From: Prauserella flavalba
GTDB lineage: Bacteria; Actinomycetota; Actinomycetes; Mycobacteriales; Pseudonocardiaceae
Length of the DNA stretch: 64,000 nt
Reading direction: 5' to 3'
NCBI RefSeq assembly: GCF_003202235.1
Contig: NZ_MASU01000008.1
Span: forward strand, 186,001 to 250,000
The notes under the pieces were generated by a model. That model did not search any database, was not told where the DNA came from, and was given only the letters and a program-made list of their open reading frames with translations. Positions 52,225 to 60,480 of the stretch are shown here, piece after piece. The position numbers and the translations under genes were made by a program. The number at the start of each line of letters is the position of its first letter. Position 1 is the stretch's first letter.

Positions 52225-52919
52225 ACCGTGAACGCCGAGCGGATCACCGGCTGCGCGACGTTGCGCACCCGGACGCCGCCCGGTGTCACGCCGCGCTCGC
52301 AGCCGGCGTGGGCGTGGCCATGCACCGCGAGATGTGTGCCGGTGGCGTCCACGGCCTCGCCGAGCTGATAGGCGCCCAGGAACGGGTAGATCTCCAGCGG
52401 CTCGCCGTGCAGCGTGTCCGGCACCGGCGAGTAGTGCATGAGCGCCACGCGGATGTCGCACGACAGCGAGCCCAGTGCGGACTGGAGCTTGCCCGCGATC
52501 TCGATGGTGTGCCCGACGAACGCCTTCATCTCGGGCTCGCCAAACGCGCTCGCGCAGCGGCCCTCGAACCCGCCGCCGAAACCCTTCACCCCGGCCACGC
52601 CGAGCCGGTGCCCGTCCACGGGCAGCACCACGCCGTCGCCCTCCAGCACCTGGATGCCGCCCTCGGACAGCGCCTCGGTGACCTCGGGCACGGCGTCGCC
52701 GTGATGGTCGTGGTTGCCGAGCACGGCGAGCACCGGCACGCCGACGTCCCGGAACTCGGTGGCGACCACGCGCGCCTCCTCGGGGGTGCCGTGCCGGGTC
52801 AGGTCGCCCGCGAGCAGCAGGACGTCCGCGTGCTCGGGCAGGTGTTCCAGCGCGGGCCGTAGCCTGCCCTGGGCTTCCGGGCCGAGGTGCACGTCGCCGA
52901 CGGCCGCGATGCGGATCAT
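52206..52919 (-). CDS. Calcineurin-like metallophosphoesterase
   Basis: 237 residues. The five metal motifs are complete: GDVHLG, GDLTRHG, GNHDHH, MHYSP and HGHAHAG. The middle segment VAGVKGFGGGFEGRCASAFGEPE, which repeats across one actinobacterial subgroup, replaces a cap. Substrate unknown. It overlaps the BON gene by four bases in a three-gene minus-strand operon. Confidence 0.88.
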   Translation of the reverse strand: MIRIAAVGDVHLGPEAQGRLRPALEHLPEHADVLLLAGDLTRHGTPEEARVVATEFRDVGVPVLAVLGNHDHHGDAVPEVTEALSEGGIQVLEGDGVVLPVDGHRLGVAGVKGFGGGFEGRCASAFGEPEMKAFVGHTIEIAGKLQSALGSLSCDIRVALMHYSPVPDTLHGEPLEIYPFLGAYQLGEAVDATGTHLAVHGHAHAGCERGVTPGGVRVRNVAQPVIRSAFTVYCVEA

Positions 52920-53182
52920 CGGAGCACCTCCGGCGCGCCCGGCTCGCCCGCCTCGACCACGTCGACGTCGTTGTGGACGGTCAGCGTGGGTTCCCTCTCC
53001 TGTGCCACGCGATTCAGCTCCTCCTTGCACTGCTGCGACGAGACGGTTCCGCACAGGTACACGTGCGCGCCCTTCACGATCACCTGGATGCCGAGCTCCG
53101 CGGTGCGCGGATCCTCCGCGAGCGCTCTGCGGATCCTCGCCGCGATGTACTCTGGTGCCTCGCCGCTACCCGGGTTCAGCAT
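52916..53182 (-). CDS. Single BON-domain protein
   Basis: 88 residues. YIAARIRRALAEDPRTAELGIQVIVKGAHVYLCGTVSS fits a BON fold, usually a phospholipid- or membrane-associated module. There is no signal peptide. Cys residues in YLCGTV and QQCKEE are unusual. It overlaps both the phosphoesterase and the nucleotidyltransferase genes, so the three should act together. Confidence 0.75.
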   Translation of the reverse strand: MLNPGSGEAPEYIAARIRRALAEDPRTAELGIQVIVKGAHVYLCGTVSSQQCKEELNRVAQEREPTLTVHNDVDVVEAGEPGAPEVLR

Positions 53183-53735
53183 CGGACACTCCTTTCACAC
53201 CGAGATCGGTGAGCAGGCCGAGACAGGCCCGCGCGTACGGCGAGCCGGCGGTCTCGCGCTCCACCCGCGCCCAGTCGACCTGCTCGCGCAGCGCCCTCGC
53301 GATCGGCAGCAGCGGCGTCAGGTCACAGCGGTGCGGGCCCAGCACGAGCAGCTTGTCGACGATCACGTCGGTGGCGGGCAGCACCGGCGCCGCCGTGGCG
53401 CCGACCCGCAGCTCGTCGCAGCTGTCGAGCAGCTCGGGCGTCACGGGGCGCTGGTTGGGCCTGAAGATGAGGTCCACGAGGCAGTCGCCGTCGTACACCT
53501 TGGTGAGCCAGTCCTCCGGCGGGTCCGCGGCACGCATGCCCTCCGCGATGAGCGCCTTGCGCGCGACGCCGGCGTCCTGCTCGGTGACGAAGATGTCCAC
53601 GTCGTGGTCGGAGGCGGGGCCCCCGCGCGCGTACACCGCGCAGCCCCCGGCGAGCGCGAACCGCAGCCCGGCGGCCTTCAGCGTGTTCACCACCCTGGTG
53701 ATGGTGCGCAGCAGCTGTTCCTGGTCGACCTCCAT
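53166..53735 (-). CDS. Nucleotidyltransferase-fold protein
   Basis: 189 residues. ALAGGCAVYARGGPASDHDVDIF gives the GG...(D)hD pattern of the pol-beta-like fold and DCLVDLIF the third carboxylate. It resembles the AbiEii/DUF6036-type group. No AbiEi-like antitoxin is next to it; the neighbours are a BON protein and a metallophosphoesterase, which could counteract nucleotidyl transfer. This is speculation. Confidence 0.72.
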   Translation of the reverse strand: MEVDQEQLLRTITRVVNTLKAAGLRFALAGGCAVYARGGPASDHDVDIFVTEQDAGVARKALIAEGMRAADPPEDWLTKVYDGDCLVDLIFRPNQRPVTPELLDSCDELRVGATAAPVLPATDVIVDKLLVLGPHRCDLTPLLPIARALREQVDWARVERETAGSPYARACLGLLTDLGVKGVSDAEPG

Positions 53736-53791
53736 CGTGTTCGGTTACCCGGTCGGCTCGTGGGTATGCGCCGCGTGGAGGTGATGCACCG

Positions 53792-53983
53792 ATGGCACAA
53801 CCGAACCCGATCCAGATGCAGAAGTACCTGGCCGGAGTGGACTACCCGTGCTCGAGGGACGACCTCGTGGAGCACGCCAGGAGCAAGGGCGCGGACGACG
53901 ACGTGCTGGAGCACCTTCGTTCCCTGCCCGAGCGCACCTACGACGGGCCGAACGCGGTGAGCGCGGAGTACTCCAAGACCTGA
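53792..53983 (+). CDS. DUF2795-family small protein
   Basis: 63 residues. IQMQKYLAGVDYPCSRDDLV, then EHARSKGADDDVLEHLRSLPERTYDGPNAVS is the DUF2795 pattern, a small winged-helix-like fold of unknown function common in actinobacteria. GGAGG lies seven bases before the ATG. Confidence 0.85.
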   Translation: MAQPNPIQMQKYLAGVDYPCSRDDLVEHARSKGADDDVLEHLRSLPERTYDGPNAVSAEYSKT

Positions 53984-54061
53984 CCCGGGCGGACCTTCGC
54001 GGCGGGGCGGTCACGTTTATGGCGGACGCCGGCGGACCACCCTCGCCGCAGGAGGTGTGCC

Positions 54062-55456
54062 ATGACCGATCTCGCCGTTGAACTCGACCTGCCCGCCGCC
54101 GGCCCCGACGAGCCGAACGCCATCCGCATCGACAGCCCGCTCGACGGGGGGCTCGTCGGCCGGGTCGCGAAGGCGAGCAGGCAGGACGTCGCCGGCGCGG
54201 TCGCCACCGCACGCGGGGCACGCGCGCTGTGGGCGGGAGCTCCCGCCGCGGAACGGGGAGCCGCCCTGCGCTCGGCGGCGGCCGCGATCCGGGACCGGGC
54301 CGAGGACCTCGCCCGGGTGAACGAGGCCGAGACCGGCCGTCCCGCCGCCGACGCGAAGGACGGCGTGCTCGCGGGGGCGGGCACGCTGGAGCAGTACGCC
54401 GAACTGGGGCCCGTGCACCGGGGGAGAAGCCTGCTCGGCGACCCGGGGGCGACCGACCTCATGGTGCCCGAGCCGCGGGGCGTCGCGGCGGTGCTCACGC
54501 CGTGGAACGACCCGGTGGCCGTGGCGTGCGGCCTGCTCGGCGCCGCACTGGCCACCGGCAACACCGTGGTGCACAAGCCGAGCGAGCGGTGCCCGCACAC
54601 GGGCCTGCTGCTCGGCGAGCTGATCACCCCGTACCTGCCCGAGGGCGTGCTGACGTGCCTGGCCGGTGACGGCGAGGTGGGCGCCTGGCTCGCCGGCAGC
54701 GACGGCGTCGACCTCATCGCGCACGTCGGCAGCACCGAGGCCGGGCGGGCCATCGCCGGGGCCGCGGCGCGGACCGGCGCGAAGGTGCTGCTGGAGAACG
54801 GGGGCAACGACCCGCTGCTCGTCGACGGCGACGTGGACCCCGCGTGGGCGGCGGAGCAGGCCGCGACCGGCGCGTTCGGCAACAGCGGCCAGATCTGCGT
54901 CGCGGTGGAGCGGATCTACGTGCACCGCGCGCTCGCCGGGCCGTTCGTCGAGGCGCTGACAGCGGAGGCCGAGCGGCTCGGCCTGCTGCCGCTCGTGGAC
55001 GTGCCGCACCGGGAGAAGGTGCACGGGCAGGTCGCCGACGCCGTGGCCGAGGGGGCACGATTGTGCGCGGGCGGCGTGGTCCCCGAGGGCCCCGGTGCGC
55101 GATACCCGGCGACGGTGCTGGCCGACTGCGCGCCCGGCCTGGCGATCCTGCGGGAGGAGACGTTCGGGCCGGTGGCCCCCGTGTGCGTGGTCGACGACTT
55201 CGAGGCCGGGCTCCGTGCGGCGGGCGAGGACCGCTACGGCCTCGCGGCGACGGTGCTGACCCGCTCGATGGAGCACGCGCAGCGGGCGTGGCGCGCCCTG
55301 CCGGTGGGCACGGTGAAGGTCAACGCCGTGTTCGGCGGCGCGCCGGGCGGCGCGGCCCAGCCGAGGGGCGCCAGCGGCCAGGGCTTCGGCTACGGCCCGG
55401 AACTCCTCGACGAGATGACCACCACCAAGGTGGTCCACGTCGAACCAGCCCCCTGA
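54062..55456 (+). CDS. Aldehyde dehydrogenase family protein
   Basis: 464 residues. PWNDPVAVACGLLGAAL is the cofactor start, HVGSTEAGRAI the Gly motif, ENGGNDP has the general-base Glu, and GNSGQICVAVERI the catalytic Cys (near 279). The family usually reads ELGG; here it is ENGG. An EETFGPVAPV segment is intact. Substrate unknown. GGAGG upstream. A long palindrome follows the stop. Confidence 0.9.
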   Translation: MTDLAVELDLPAAGPDEPNAIRIDSPLDGGLVGRVAKASRQDVAGAVATARGARALWAGAPAAERGAALRSAAAAIRDRAEDLARVNEAETGRPAADAKDGVLAGAGTLEQYAELGPVHRGRSLLGDPGATDLMVPEPRGVAAVLTPWNDPVAVACGLLGAALATGNTVVHKPSERCPHTGLLLGELITPYLPEGVLTCLAGDGEVGAWLAGSDGVDLIAHVGSTEAGRAIAGAAARTGAKVLLENGGNDPLLVDGDVDPAWAAEQAATGAFGNSGQICVAVERIYVHRALAGPFVEALTAEAERLGLLPLVDVPHREKVHGQVADAVAEGARLCAGGVVPEGPGARYPATVLADCAPGLAILREETFGPVAPVCVVDDFEAGLRAAGEDRYGLAATVLTRSMEHAQRAWRALPVGTVKVNAVFGGAPGGAAQPRGASGQGFGYGPELLDEMTTTKVVHVEPAP

Positions 55457-55472
55457 GCCCCTGACTGAACGC

Positions 55473-55523
55473 CCCCCAAGGCCACCTTGGTTGCGTTGAA
55501 CGCAACAAAGGTGGCCTTGGGGG
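55473..55523. repeat. Dispersed palindrome, copy 4 (CCCCCAAGGCCACC type)
   Basis: A 25-bp inverted repeat with one mismatch around a G (GCGTT-G-AACGC centre). It lies 17 bases after the aldehyde dehydrogenase stop, between it and the convergent PEBP gene. Confidence 0.9.
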
Positions 55524-55578
55524 CGGTGGGCGCCGCCGCGAAGGGGGGTCGCGGCGTCTGTGGGCCGGTCAACCCGGG

Positions 55579-56165
55579 TCAGCGGGCGAAGAGGCCCACC
55601 AGGTTGCCCTTCGCCAGGGTGTGCCCGGACACGGCGGCGTGCACGTCCTCGGCGCTCGCGCCCTCGCCGAGCCCGAGCGGGCGGTCGACGGCGTAGAGCC
55701 GGAAGAAGTACCGGTGCGCGTCGTCGCCGACCGGCGGCTGCGGGCCGCCCCAGCCCAGCTCGCCGAAGCCGTTGCGGCCCGGCGTCGCCCCGGACGGCAG
55801 GCGGCCCTCGTCGGCGCCGGTGCAGTCGGGCGCGAGCCCGGTGACGACCCAGTGGGTGAACGTCCCGCCCGGCGCGTCCGGGTCCTCACATACCAGTGCC
55901 AGCTCCTCGGTCCCGTCCGGCGGCCGCGACCACTCCAGCGGCGGCGAGACGTTGTCGCGGTGGTGGGCGTAGCGGTCGGGGATCAGCGTGTGGTCGGTGA
56001 ACGCCGCGCTGCGCAGCTCCAGCTCTCCCTCGGCGGGCCCCGGCGGGTTGCCCTCGGCGTCGAGGGCCGGGTCGCCCGGCTGGTGCCCTCGGTGCCCTTC
56101 GGACCCGGCGCCCGGTCGGGGTAGCCCGGCGCGCGTGCGGAGCGCTCGCTTCCCTGGTCCGGCAT
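55579..56165 (-). CDS. PEBP/YbhB-family protein with an apparent N-terminal frameshift
   Basis: The ATG at 56165 has GGAGG upstream and begins MPDQGSERSARAPGYPDRAP. After about 25 codons the convincing frame changes: QPGDPALDAEGNPPGPAEGE and the full PEBP domain (ELELRSAAFTDHTLIP, VSPPLEWSRPPDGTEELALV, DPDAPGGTFTHWVV, YFFRLYAVD) are in another frame with no start codon of its own nearby. A one-base change between about 56060 and 56110 is likely, either real or a sequence error. The bacterial family (Raf-kinase-inhibitor-like) binds small ligands; role unknown. Confidence 0.78.
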
Positions 56166-56219
56166 GGTTCCTCCTTTCCCCATCGGCCCAGGAGTTACCG
56201 GCACCGGGGGAGGCAAACC

Positions 56220-57212
56220 TCAGCGCACCACCAGCGTGGTGTGCCCGCGGCGGGGCACCAGCTCGCCGATCACCGGCGCGCCGGGAATCTCGCCCGCGAG
56301 CAGCAGGCCGCCGGAGGTCTGCGCGTCGGCCAGCAGCAGCGCGGTCTCCTCGGCCACACCGAGGTCGGCGTGCGGGCGGACCCAGTCGAGGTTGCGGCGG
56401 CTGCCGCCCGGCACGAACCCGGCGCGCAGCGCCTCCCTCGCACCGTCCACGAAGGGCACCGCCTCCGCGTCGACCACCGCCGTGACGCCGCTGGCCCGCG
56501 CCAGCTTGTGCAGGTGACCCAGCAACCCGAAACCGGTCACGTCGGTCGCGCACGTGATGCCCGCGGCCACGGCGGCGCTCGCCGCGGTGTCGTTGAGCGT
56601 GGTCATCACCTCGATCGCCTGCTCGAAGCGTTCGGCGGTCGCCTTGTGCCGCGCGTTCAGCACCCCGAGCCCGAGCGGCTTCGTCAGCGACAGTGGCAGC
56701 CCCGCGCGGCCGGAGTCGTTGCGCAGCAGGCGATCCGGGTCGGCGACACCGGTGACCGCGAGGCCGTACTTGGGTTCCGGGTCGTCCACGCTGTGCCCGC
56801 CCGCGAGGTGGCAGCCCGCGCTCGCGCACACCTCCTTGCCGCCGCGCAGCGCCTCGGCCGCCAGCTCGAACGGCAACGTCTCACGCGGCCAGCACAGCAG
56901 GTTCACCGCCACCACCGGCCGCCCGCCCATCGCGTAGACGTCCGACAGCGCGTTCGCCGCCGCGATCCGGCCCCAGTCATAGGGATCGTCGACGACGGGC
57001 GTGAAGAAGTCGGTGGTGGCGATCAGCGCCTGCCCGCCCTCGATGCGGACCGCGGCGGCGTCGTCGCCGTCGTCGAGACCGACGAGCAGCTCCCCGTGCG
57101 GCTTCTCGGGACCGGGGCCGGCCAGCCCGCGAACCACGTCCTCGAGCTCGCCGGGCGGGATCTTGCAGGCGCAGCCGCCGCCGTGCGCGTACTGAGTGAG
57201 TCGGTAAGCCAT
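56220..57212 (-). CDS. selD: Selenide, water dikinase
   Basis: 330 residues from an ATG at 57212; one three codons earlier is possible. YAHGGGCACKIPP is the active-site segment, with Cys rather than Sec at the catalytic position. TTDFFTPVVDDPYDWGRIAAANALSD and GHSVDDPEPKYGLAVTG are diagnostic. It makes selenophosphate from selenide and ATP for SelA. Divergent from tRNA-Sec, selA and selB. Confidence 0.95.
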   Translation of the reverse strand: MAYRLTQYAHGGGCACKIPPGELEDVVRGLAGPGPEKPHGELLVGLDDGDDAAAVRIEGGQALIATTDFFTPVVDDPYDWGRIAAANALSDVYAMGGRPVVAVNLLCWPRETLPFELAAEALRGGKEVCASAGCHLAGGHSVDDPEPKYGLAVTGVADPDRLLRNDSGRAGLPLSLTKPLGLGVLNARHKATAERFEQAIEVMTTLNDTAASAAVAAGITCATDVTGFGLLGHLHKLARASGVTAVVDAEAVPFVDGAREALRAGFVPGGSRRNLDWVRPHADLGVAEETALLLADAQTSGGLLLAGEIPGAPVIGELVPRRGHTTLVVR

Positions 57213-57272
57213 GCCACCCATGCTCGCGCTGCGGGCGCCGGCGCGCCTTGCGAAGATGACGGCATGTCCCAG

Positions 57273-57364
57273 GGAGGCGCTTCCGGCCTGGTGACCGGCG
57301 CGGTCTTCAAAACCGTGGAACGGCAGGCACTGTCGTTGGCGGGTTCGATTCCCGTTCGCCTCCG
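57273..57364 (+). tRNA. selC: tRNA-Sec (anticodon TCA)
   Basis: 92 bases. The acceptor GGAGGCG pairs with CGCCTCC; anticodon stem CGCGGT/ACCGTG holds the loop CTTCAAA with TCA at 57307-57309; a long variable arm AACGGCAG/CTGTCGTT (8 bp with one wobble) and the T loop TTCGATT follow. Length and long variable arm are those of tRNA-Sec. The CCA end is not encoded. Confidence 0.96.
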
Positions 57365-57385
57365 CCGAGGCGTGGGGGCGCCGCC

Positions 57386-58678
57386 ATGACCGACCCGCGG
57401 CGGCGCATCCCGCGCACCGACACCCTGCTCGCCGAGCCGAGGCTCGCGAAGGCGGCGGCCGAGCTCGGGCCCGCGCTGGTGAAAGCGGCCGTCATCGCCG
57501 CGCAGAACCGCGCCCGTGCCGGGGAGATCGCGCCCGAGGACGTCGCCGAGGAGGCCGTCGCCGCACTGCCCGCCACGGCCTCGTCGCTGCGGCCCGTGCT
57601 CAACGCCACCGGCGTGGTGGTGCACACCAACCTCGGCCGCGCCCCGCTGTCCGCGGCCGCGCTCGACGCCGTGCGCGCCGCGGGCGGCAGTACCGACGTC
57701 GAGTTCGATCTCGGCACCGGGCAGCGCGCCGGGCGGGGCCGCGGGGCGCTCGCCGCGCTCGCCGAGGCCGTGCCAGGGGCCGGCGCCGTGCACGTGGTCA
57801 ACAACAACGCCGCCGCGCTCCTGCTCTGCGCACTCGCCCTGGCGCAGGGCAGGGAGATCGTGGTCAGCAGGGGTGAGCTCGTCGAGATCGGCGACGGCTT
57901 CCGGATCCCGGAACTGCTGGAGTCGGCCGGGGCGCGGCTGCGCGAGGTTGGCACCACCAATCGCACCACCGCCCGCGACTACGCCGGGGCCGTCGGCCCG
58001 GAGACGGGGTTCGTGCTGAAGGTGCACCCGTCCAACTTCCGCGTCAGCGGCTTCACCGCCGAGGCCGGGCTCGCCGAGCTCGCCGAGCTTGGCGTCCCGG
58101 TGGTCGCGGACATCGGCTCCGGGCTGCTGCGCCCCGATCCGCTGCTGCCGGACGAGCCGGACGCCACCACGGCGCTGCGTGCCGGCGCCTCGCTCGTCAC
58201 CGCCAGCGGAGACAAGCTCCTCGGCGGCCCGCAGGCGGGGCTGCTGCTCGGGGAGCCCGGCCTCGTGGAGCGCCTGCGCCGCCATCCCGCCGCGCGGGCG
58301 CTGCGCGTCGGCAAACTGACACTGGCGGCACTGGAGGCGACCCTGCGCGGCCCGGTGCCGCCGGTGCGCGCCGCCCTCGACGCGGACCCGGAAGCCCTGC
58401 GGGAGCGCGCGGAGCGCCTCGCCGCCGAGCTGCGCGAGGCGGGGGCCGACGCCGTCGCCGTGGACGCGCGGGCCGCAGTGGGCGGCGGCGGGGCGCCGGG
58501 TGTGGAACTGCGCAGCGCCGCGGTCAGCCTGCCCGAGTCGTACGCGCGCCGCCTGCGGCTCGGCGACCCGGCCGTGGCAGGGCGGGTCGAGCGCGGCCGG
58601 TGCCTGCTCGACCTCCGGACCGTCGCGCCCGCCGACGACCGGCTCCTGCGGGAGGCCGTGGCACGATGCACGTCCTAG
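57386..58678 (+). CDS. selA: L-seryl-tRNA(Sec) selenium transferase
   Basis: 430 residues. VLNATGVVVHTNLGRAPLS near the start, and TASGDKLLGGPQAGLLLG with the PLP Lys near 277, are exact SelA motifs. It converts Ser-tRNA(Sec) to Sec-tRNA(Sec) with selenophosphate. It begins 21 bases after tRNA-Sec and overlaps selB by 13 bases. Confidence 0.96.
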   Translation: MTDPRRRIPRTDTLLAEPRLAKAAAELGPALVKAAVIAAQNRARAGEIAPEDVAEEAVAALPATASSLRPVLNATGVVVHTNLGRAPLSAAALDAVRAAGGSTDVEFDLGTGQRAGRGRGALAALAEAVPGAGAVHVVNNNAAALLLCALALAQGREIVVSRGELVEIGDGFRIPELLESAGARLREVGTTNRTTARDYAGAVGPETGFVLKVHPSNFRVSGFTAEAGLAELAELGVPVVADIGSGLLRPDPLLPDEPDATTALRAGASLVTASGDKLLGGPQAGLLLGEPGLVERLRRHPAARALRVGKLTLAALEATLRGPVPPVRAALDADPEALRERAERLAAELREAGADAVAVDARAAVGGGGAPGVELRSAAVSLPESYARRLRLGDPAVAGRVERGRCLLDLRTVAPADDRLLREAVARCTS

Positions 58679-60426
58679 CCACCGCGGGGCACGTCGACCA
58701 CGGCAAGTCCACTCTCGTGCGTGCCCTCACCGGCATGGAGCCCGACCGGCTCGCCGAGGAGCGGCGCCGTGGCCTCACCATCGACCTCGGCTTCGCCTGG
58801 ACCGAGCTCGACGGCGAGGTGCTGGCGTTCGTCGACGTGCCCGGCCACGAACGGTTCGTGCCCAACATGCTCGCCGGAGCGGGGCCGGTCGCCGCGGCGA
58901 TGTTCGTGGTCGCCGCCGACGAGGGCTGGCAGGCGCAGTCGGGCGAGCACCTCGCCGCGCTCGACGCCTTCGGCGTGCGGCACGGGCTGCTGGTGGTCAC
59001 CAAGGCCGATCGCGCCGATCCCGCACCGGTGCTGGCCTCGGCGCGGGAGCGCCTCGCGGCGACCACACTGGGCGACGTGCCCGCCGTCGCCGTCAGCGGC
59101 CGCACCGGCGAGGGATTGCCGGTGCTGCGGCAGGAACTCCTCGCGCTGGTCCGCCGCCTGCCCGCGCCCGCGCGCACCGCGGAGGTGCGCCTGTGGGCCG
59201 ACCGCGCGTTCACCGTGCGCGGTGCCGGCACCGTCGTCACCGGAACCCTCGGCGCCGGAACCCTGCGCGCCGGTGACGAGCTGCTGCTCGCTGGGACCGG
59301 CGAGCGCGTGGTGGTGCGCGGCCTGCAGTCGCTCGGTGAGGCCCGCGAGGAGGTCGCCGCGGTCGCGCGGGTCGCGGTGAACCTGCGTGGCGTCGACCGC
59401 GACCGGGTGCGGCGCGGCGACGCGCTCGTCACACCGGGTGCGTGGGAGAACACGCGGGAGATCGACGTGCGGCTGCGCGGCGACAAGGCCGCCGACCTGC
59501 ACCGCCAGCTGGTGCTGCACGTCGGCGCCGCGGCCGTGCCGTGCCGGGTTCGTCCACTGGGGACGGACACGGCCCGGCTCGCGCTCGCGAGCCCGCTGCC
59601 GTTGCGGGCCGGGGACACCGGGTTGCTGCGTGATCCCGGCGAGCACCGGGTCCCCGCCGGAGCCGAGGTGCTGGACCCCGCACCGCCCCCGCTGCGCCGC
59701 CGGGGCGCGGCGACCGCGCGGGCACACGAGCTGGGGCGCGGCGACCTCGCCGCGGCCCACGTGCGCCGCCACGGCGCCGTGCCGCTCGCGCGGCTGCGGG
59801 CGCTCGGCTGGGAGCCCGCCGGTGTGACGGTGGGGGAGTGGGCGGTCGACGCGGACCTGCTCGCCGCCCTGCCCGCGCGGGCGGCCGAGGCCGTCGAGTC
59901 GTTCACCGCGGCCGATCCGCTCGCGGCCGGGATGCCCGCCGACGCGCTGCGGCGGGCACTCGGGGTACCCGCGGCGTTGTTGCCCGCCGCGCTGGAGGGT
60001 ACCGGGCTGACCGTCCACGACGGACTCGTGCTGCGCCCGGAGCGGGAGGGCAGCCTGCCGGAATCCGTCGGCCGCGCCGTCGCCGCGCTGCTGCGCAGCC
60101 TCGCGGAGGAACCGTTCCGCGCGCCCGAGGCCGGCGACCTCGCCGCACTCGGCCTTGGCCCGAAGGAGCTGGCCGCCGCCGAGCGCGCGGGCAGGCTGCT
60201 GCGGCTCACCGAGACGATCGTGCTCGCGCCGGACGCGCTGCGGCACGCGGAGCGGGTGCTGGGCGGGCTCGCCGAGCCGTTCACGGTGAGCGAGGCGCGG
60301 CGCGCCCTGGGCACCACGCGGCGCGTCGCCGTGCCGCTGCTGGAACGCCTCGACGCCGAGGGGGTCACGGCGCGGGACGCCGACGGCGCCCGCCGCCTCC
60401 GCGTCCCCCGTGGCCGGCCGCAGTGA
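58666..60426 (+). CDS. selB: Selenocysteine-specific elongation factor
   Basis: 586 residues. GHVDHGKSTL, GLTIDLGF, DVPGHERFVPNML and VTKADR are the G1-G4 motifs of SelB. The EF-Tu-like domains follow, then the winged helices of the C-terminal third that read the SECIS stem-loop (here short, as in actinobacteria). The TGA stop (60424-60426) lies inside the left arm of the palindrome that follows. Confidence 0.95.
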   Translation: MHVLATAGHVDHGKSTLVRALTGMEPDRLAEERRRGLTIDLGFAWTELDGEVLAFVDVPGHERFVPNMLAGAGPVAAAMFVVAADEGWQAQSGEHLAALDAFGVRHGLLVVTKADRADPAPVLASARERLAATTLGDVPAVAVSGRTGEGLPVLRQELLALVRRLPAPARTAEVRLWADRAFTVRGAGTVVTGTLGAGTLRAGDELLLAGTGERVVVRGLQSLGEAREEVAAVARVAVNLRGVDRDRVRRGDALVTPGAWENTREIDVRLRGDKAADLHRQLVLHVGAAAVPCRVRPLGTDTARLALASPLPLRAGDTGLLRDPGEHRVPAGAEVLDPAPPPLRRRGAATARAHELGRGDLAAAHVRRHGAVPLARLRALGWEPAGVTVGEWAVDADLLAALPARAAEAVESFTAADPLAAGMPADALRRALGVPAALLPAALEGTGLTVHDGLVLRPEREGSLPESVGRAVAALLRSLAEEPFRAPEAGDLAALGLGPKELAAAERAGRLLRLTETIVLAPDALRHAERVLGGLAEPFTVSEARRALGTTRRVAVPLLERLDAEGVTARDADGARRLRVPRGRPQ

Positions 60427-60474
60427 AGGCCACCATGCCTGCGCTGAACGCAGTGAAGGTGGCCTTCACTGCGG
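60418..60474. repeat. Dispersed palindrome, copy 5 (CCGCAGTGAAGGCCACC type), overlapping the selB stop
   Basis: Arms of 17 bp (CCGCAGTGAAGGCCACC at 60418 and its exact complement ending at 60474) with a partly degenerate middle (TGCG-CTGAA-CGCA). The selB stop codon is part of the left arm. An IS element is inserted six bases beyond. Confidence 0.9.
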
Positions 60475-60480
60475 TCGGGG

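Noticed and set aside
52438-52704. Plus-strand open frame inside the phosphoesterase gene
   Set aside because: The opposite strand carries all five metallophosphoesterase motifs.
56135-56150. A further TetR-type site (AAGCGAGCGCT)
   Set aside because: It is only a partial match, lies in coding DNA at the start of the PEBP gene, and is far from acyl-CoA genes.
55579-56165. Selenoprotein or Sec-dependent readthrough in the PEBP gene next to selD
   Set aside because: The break is a change of frame, not an in-frame TGA, and no SECIS-like stem was seen.
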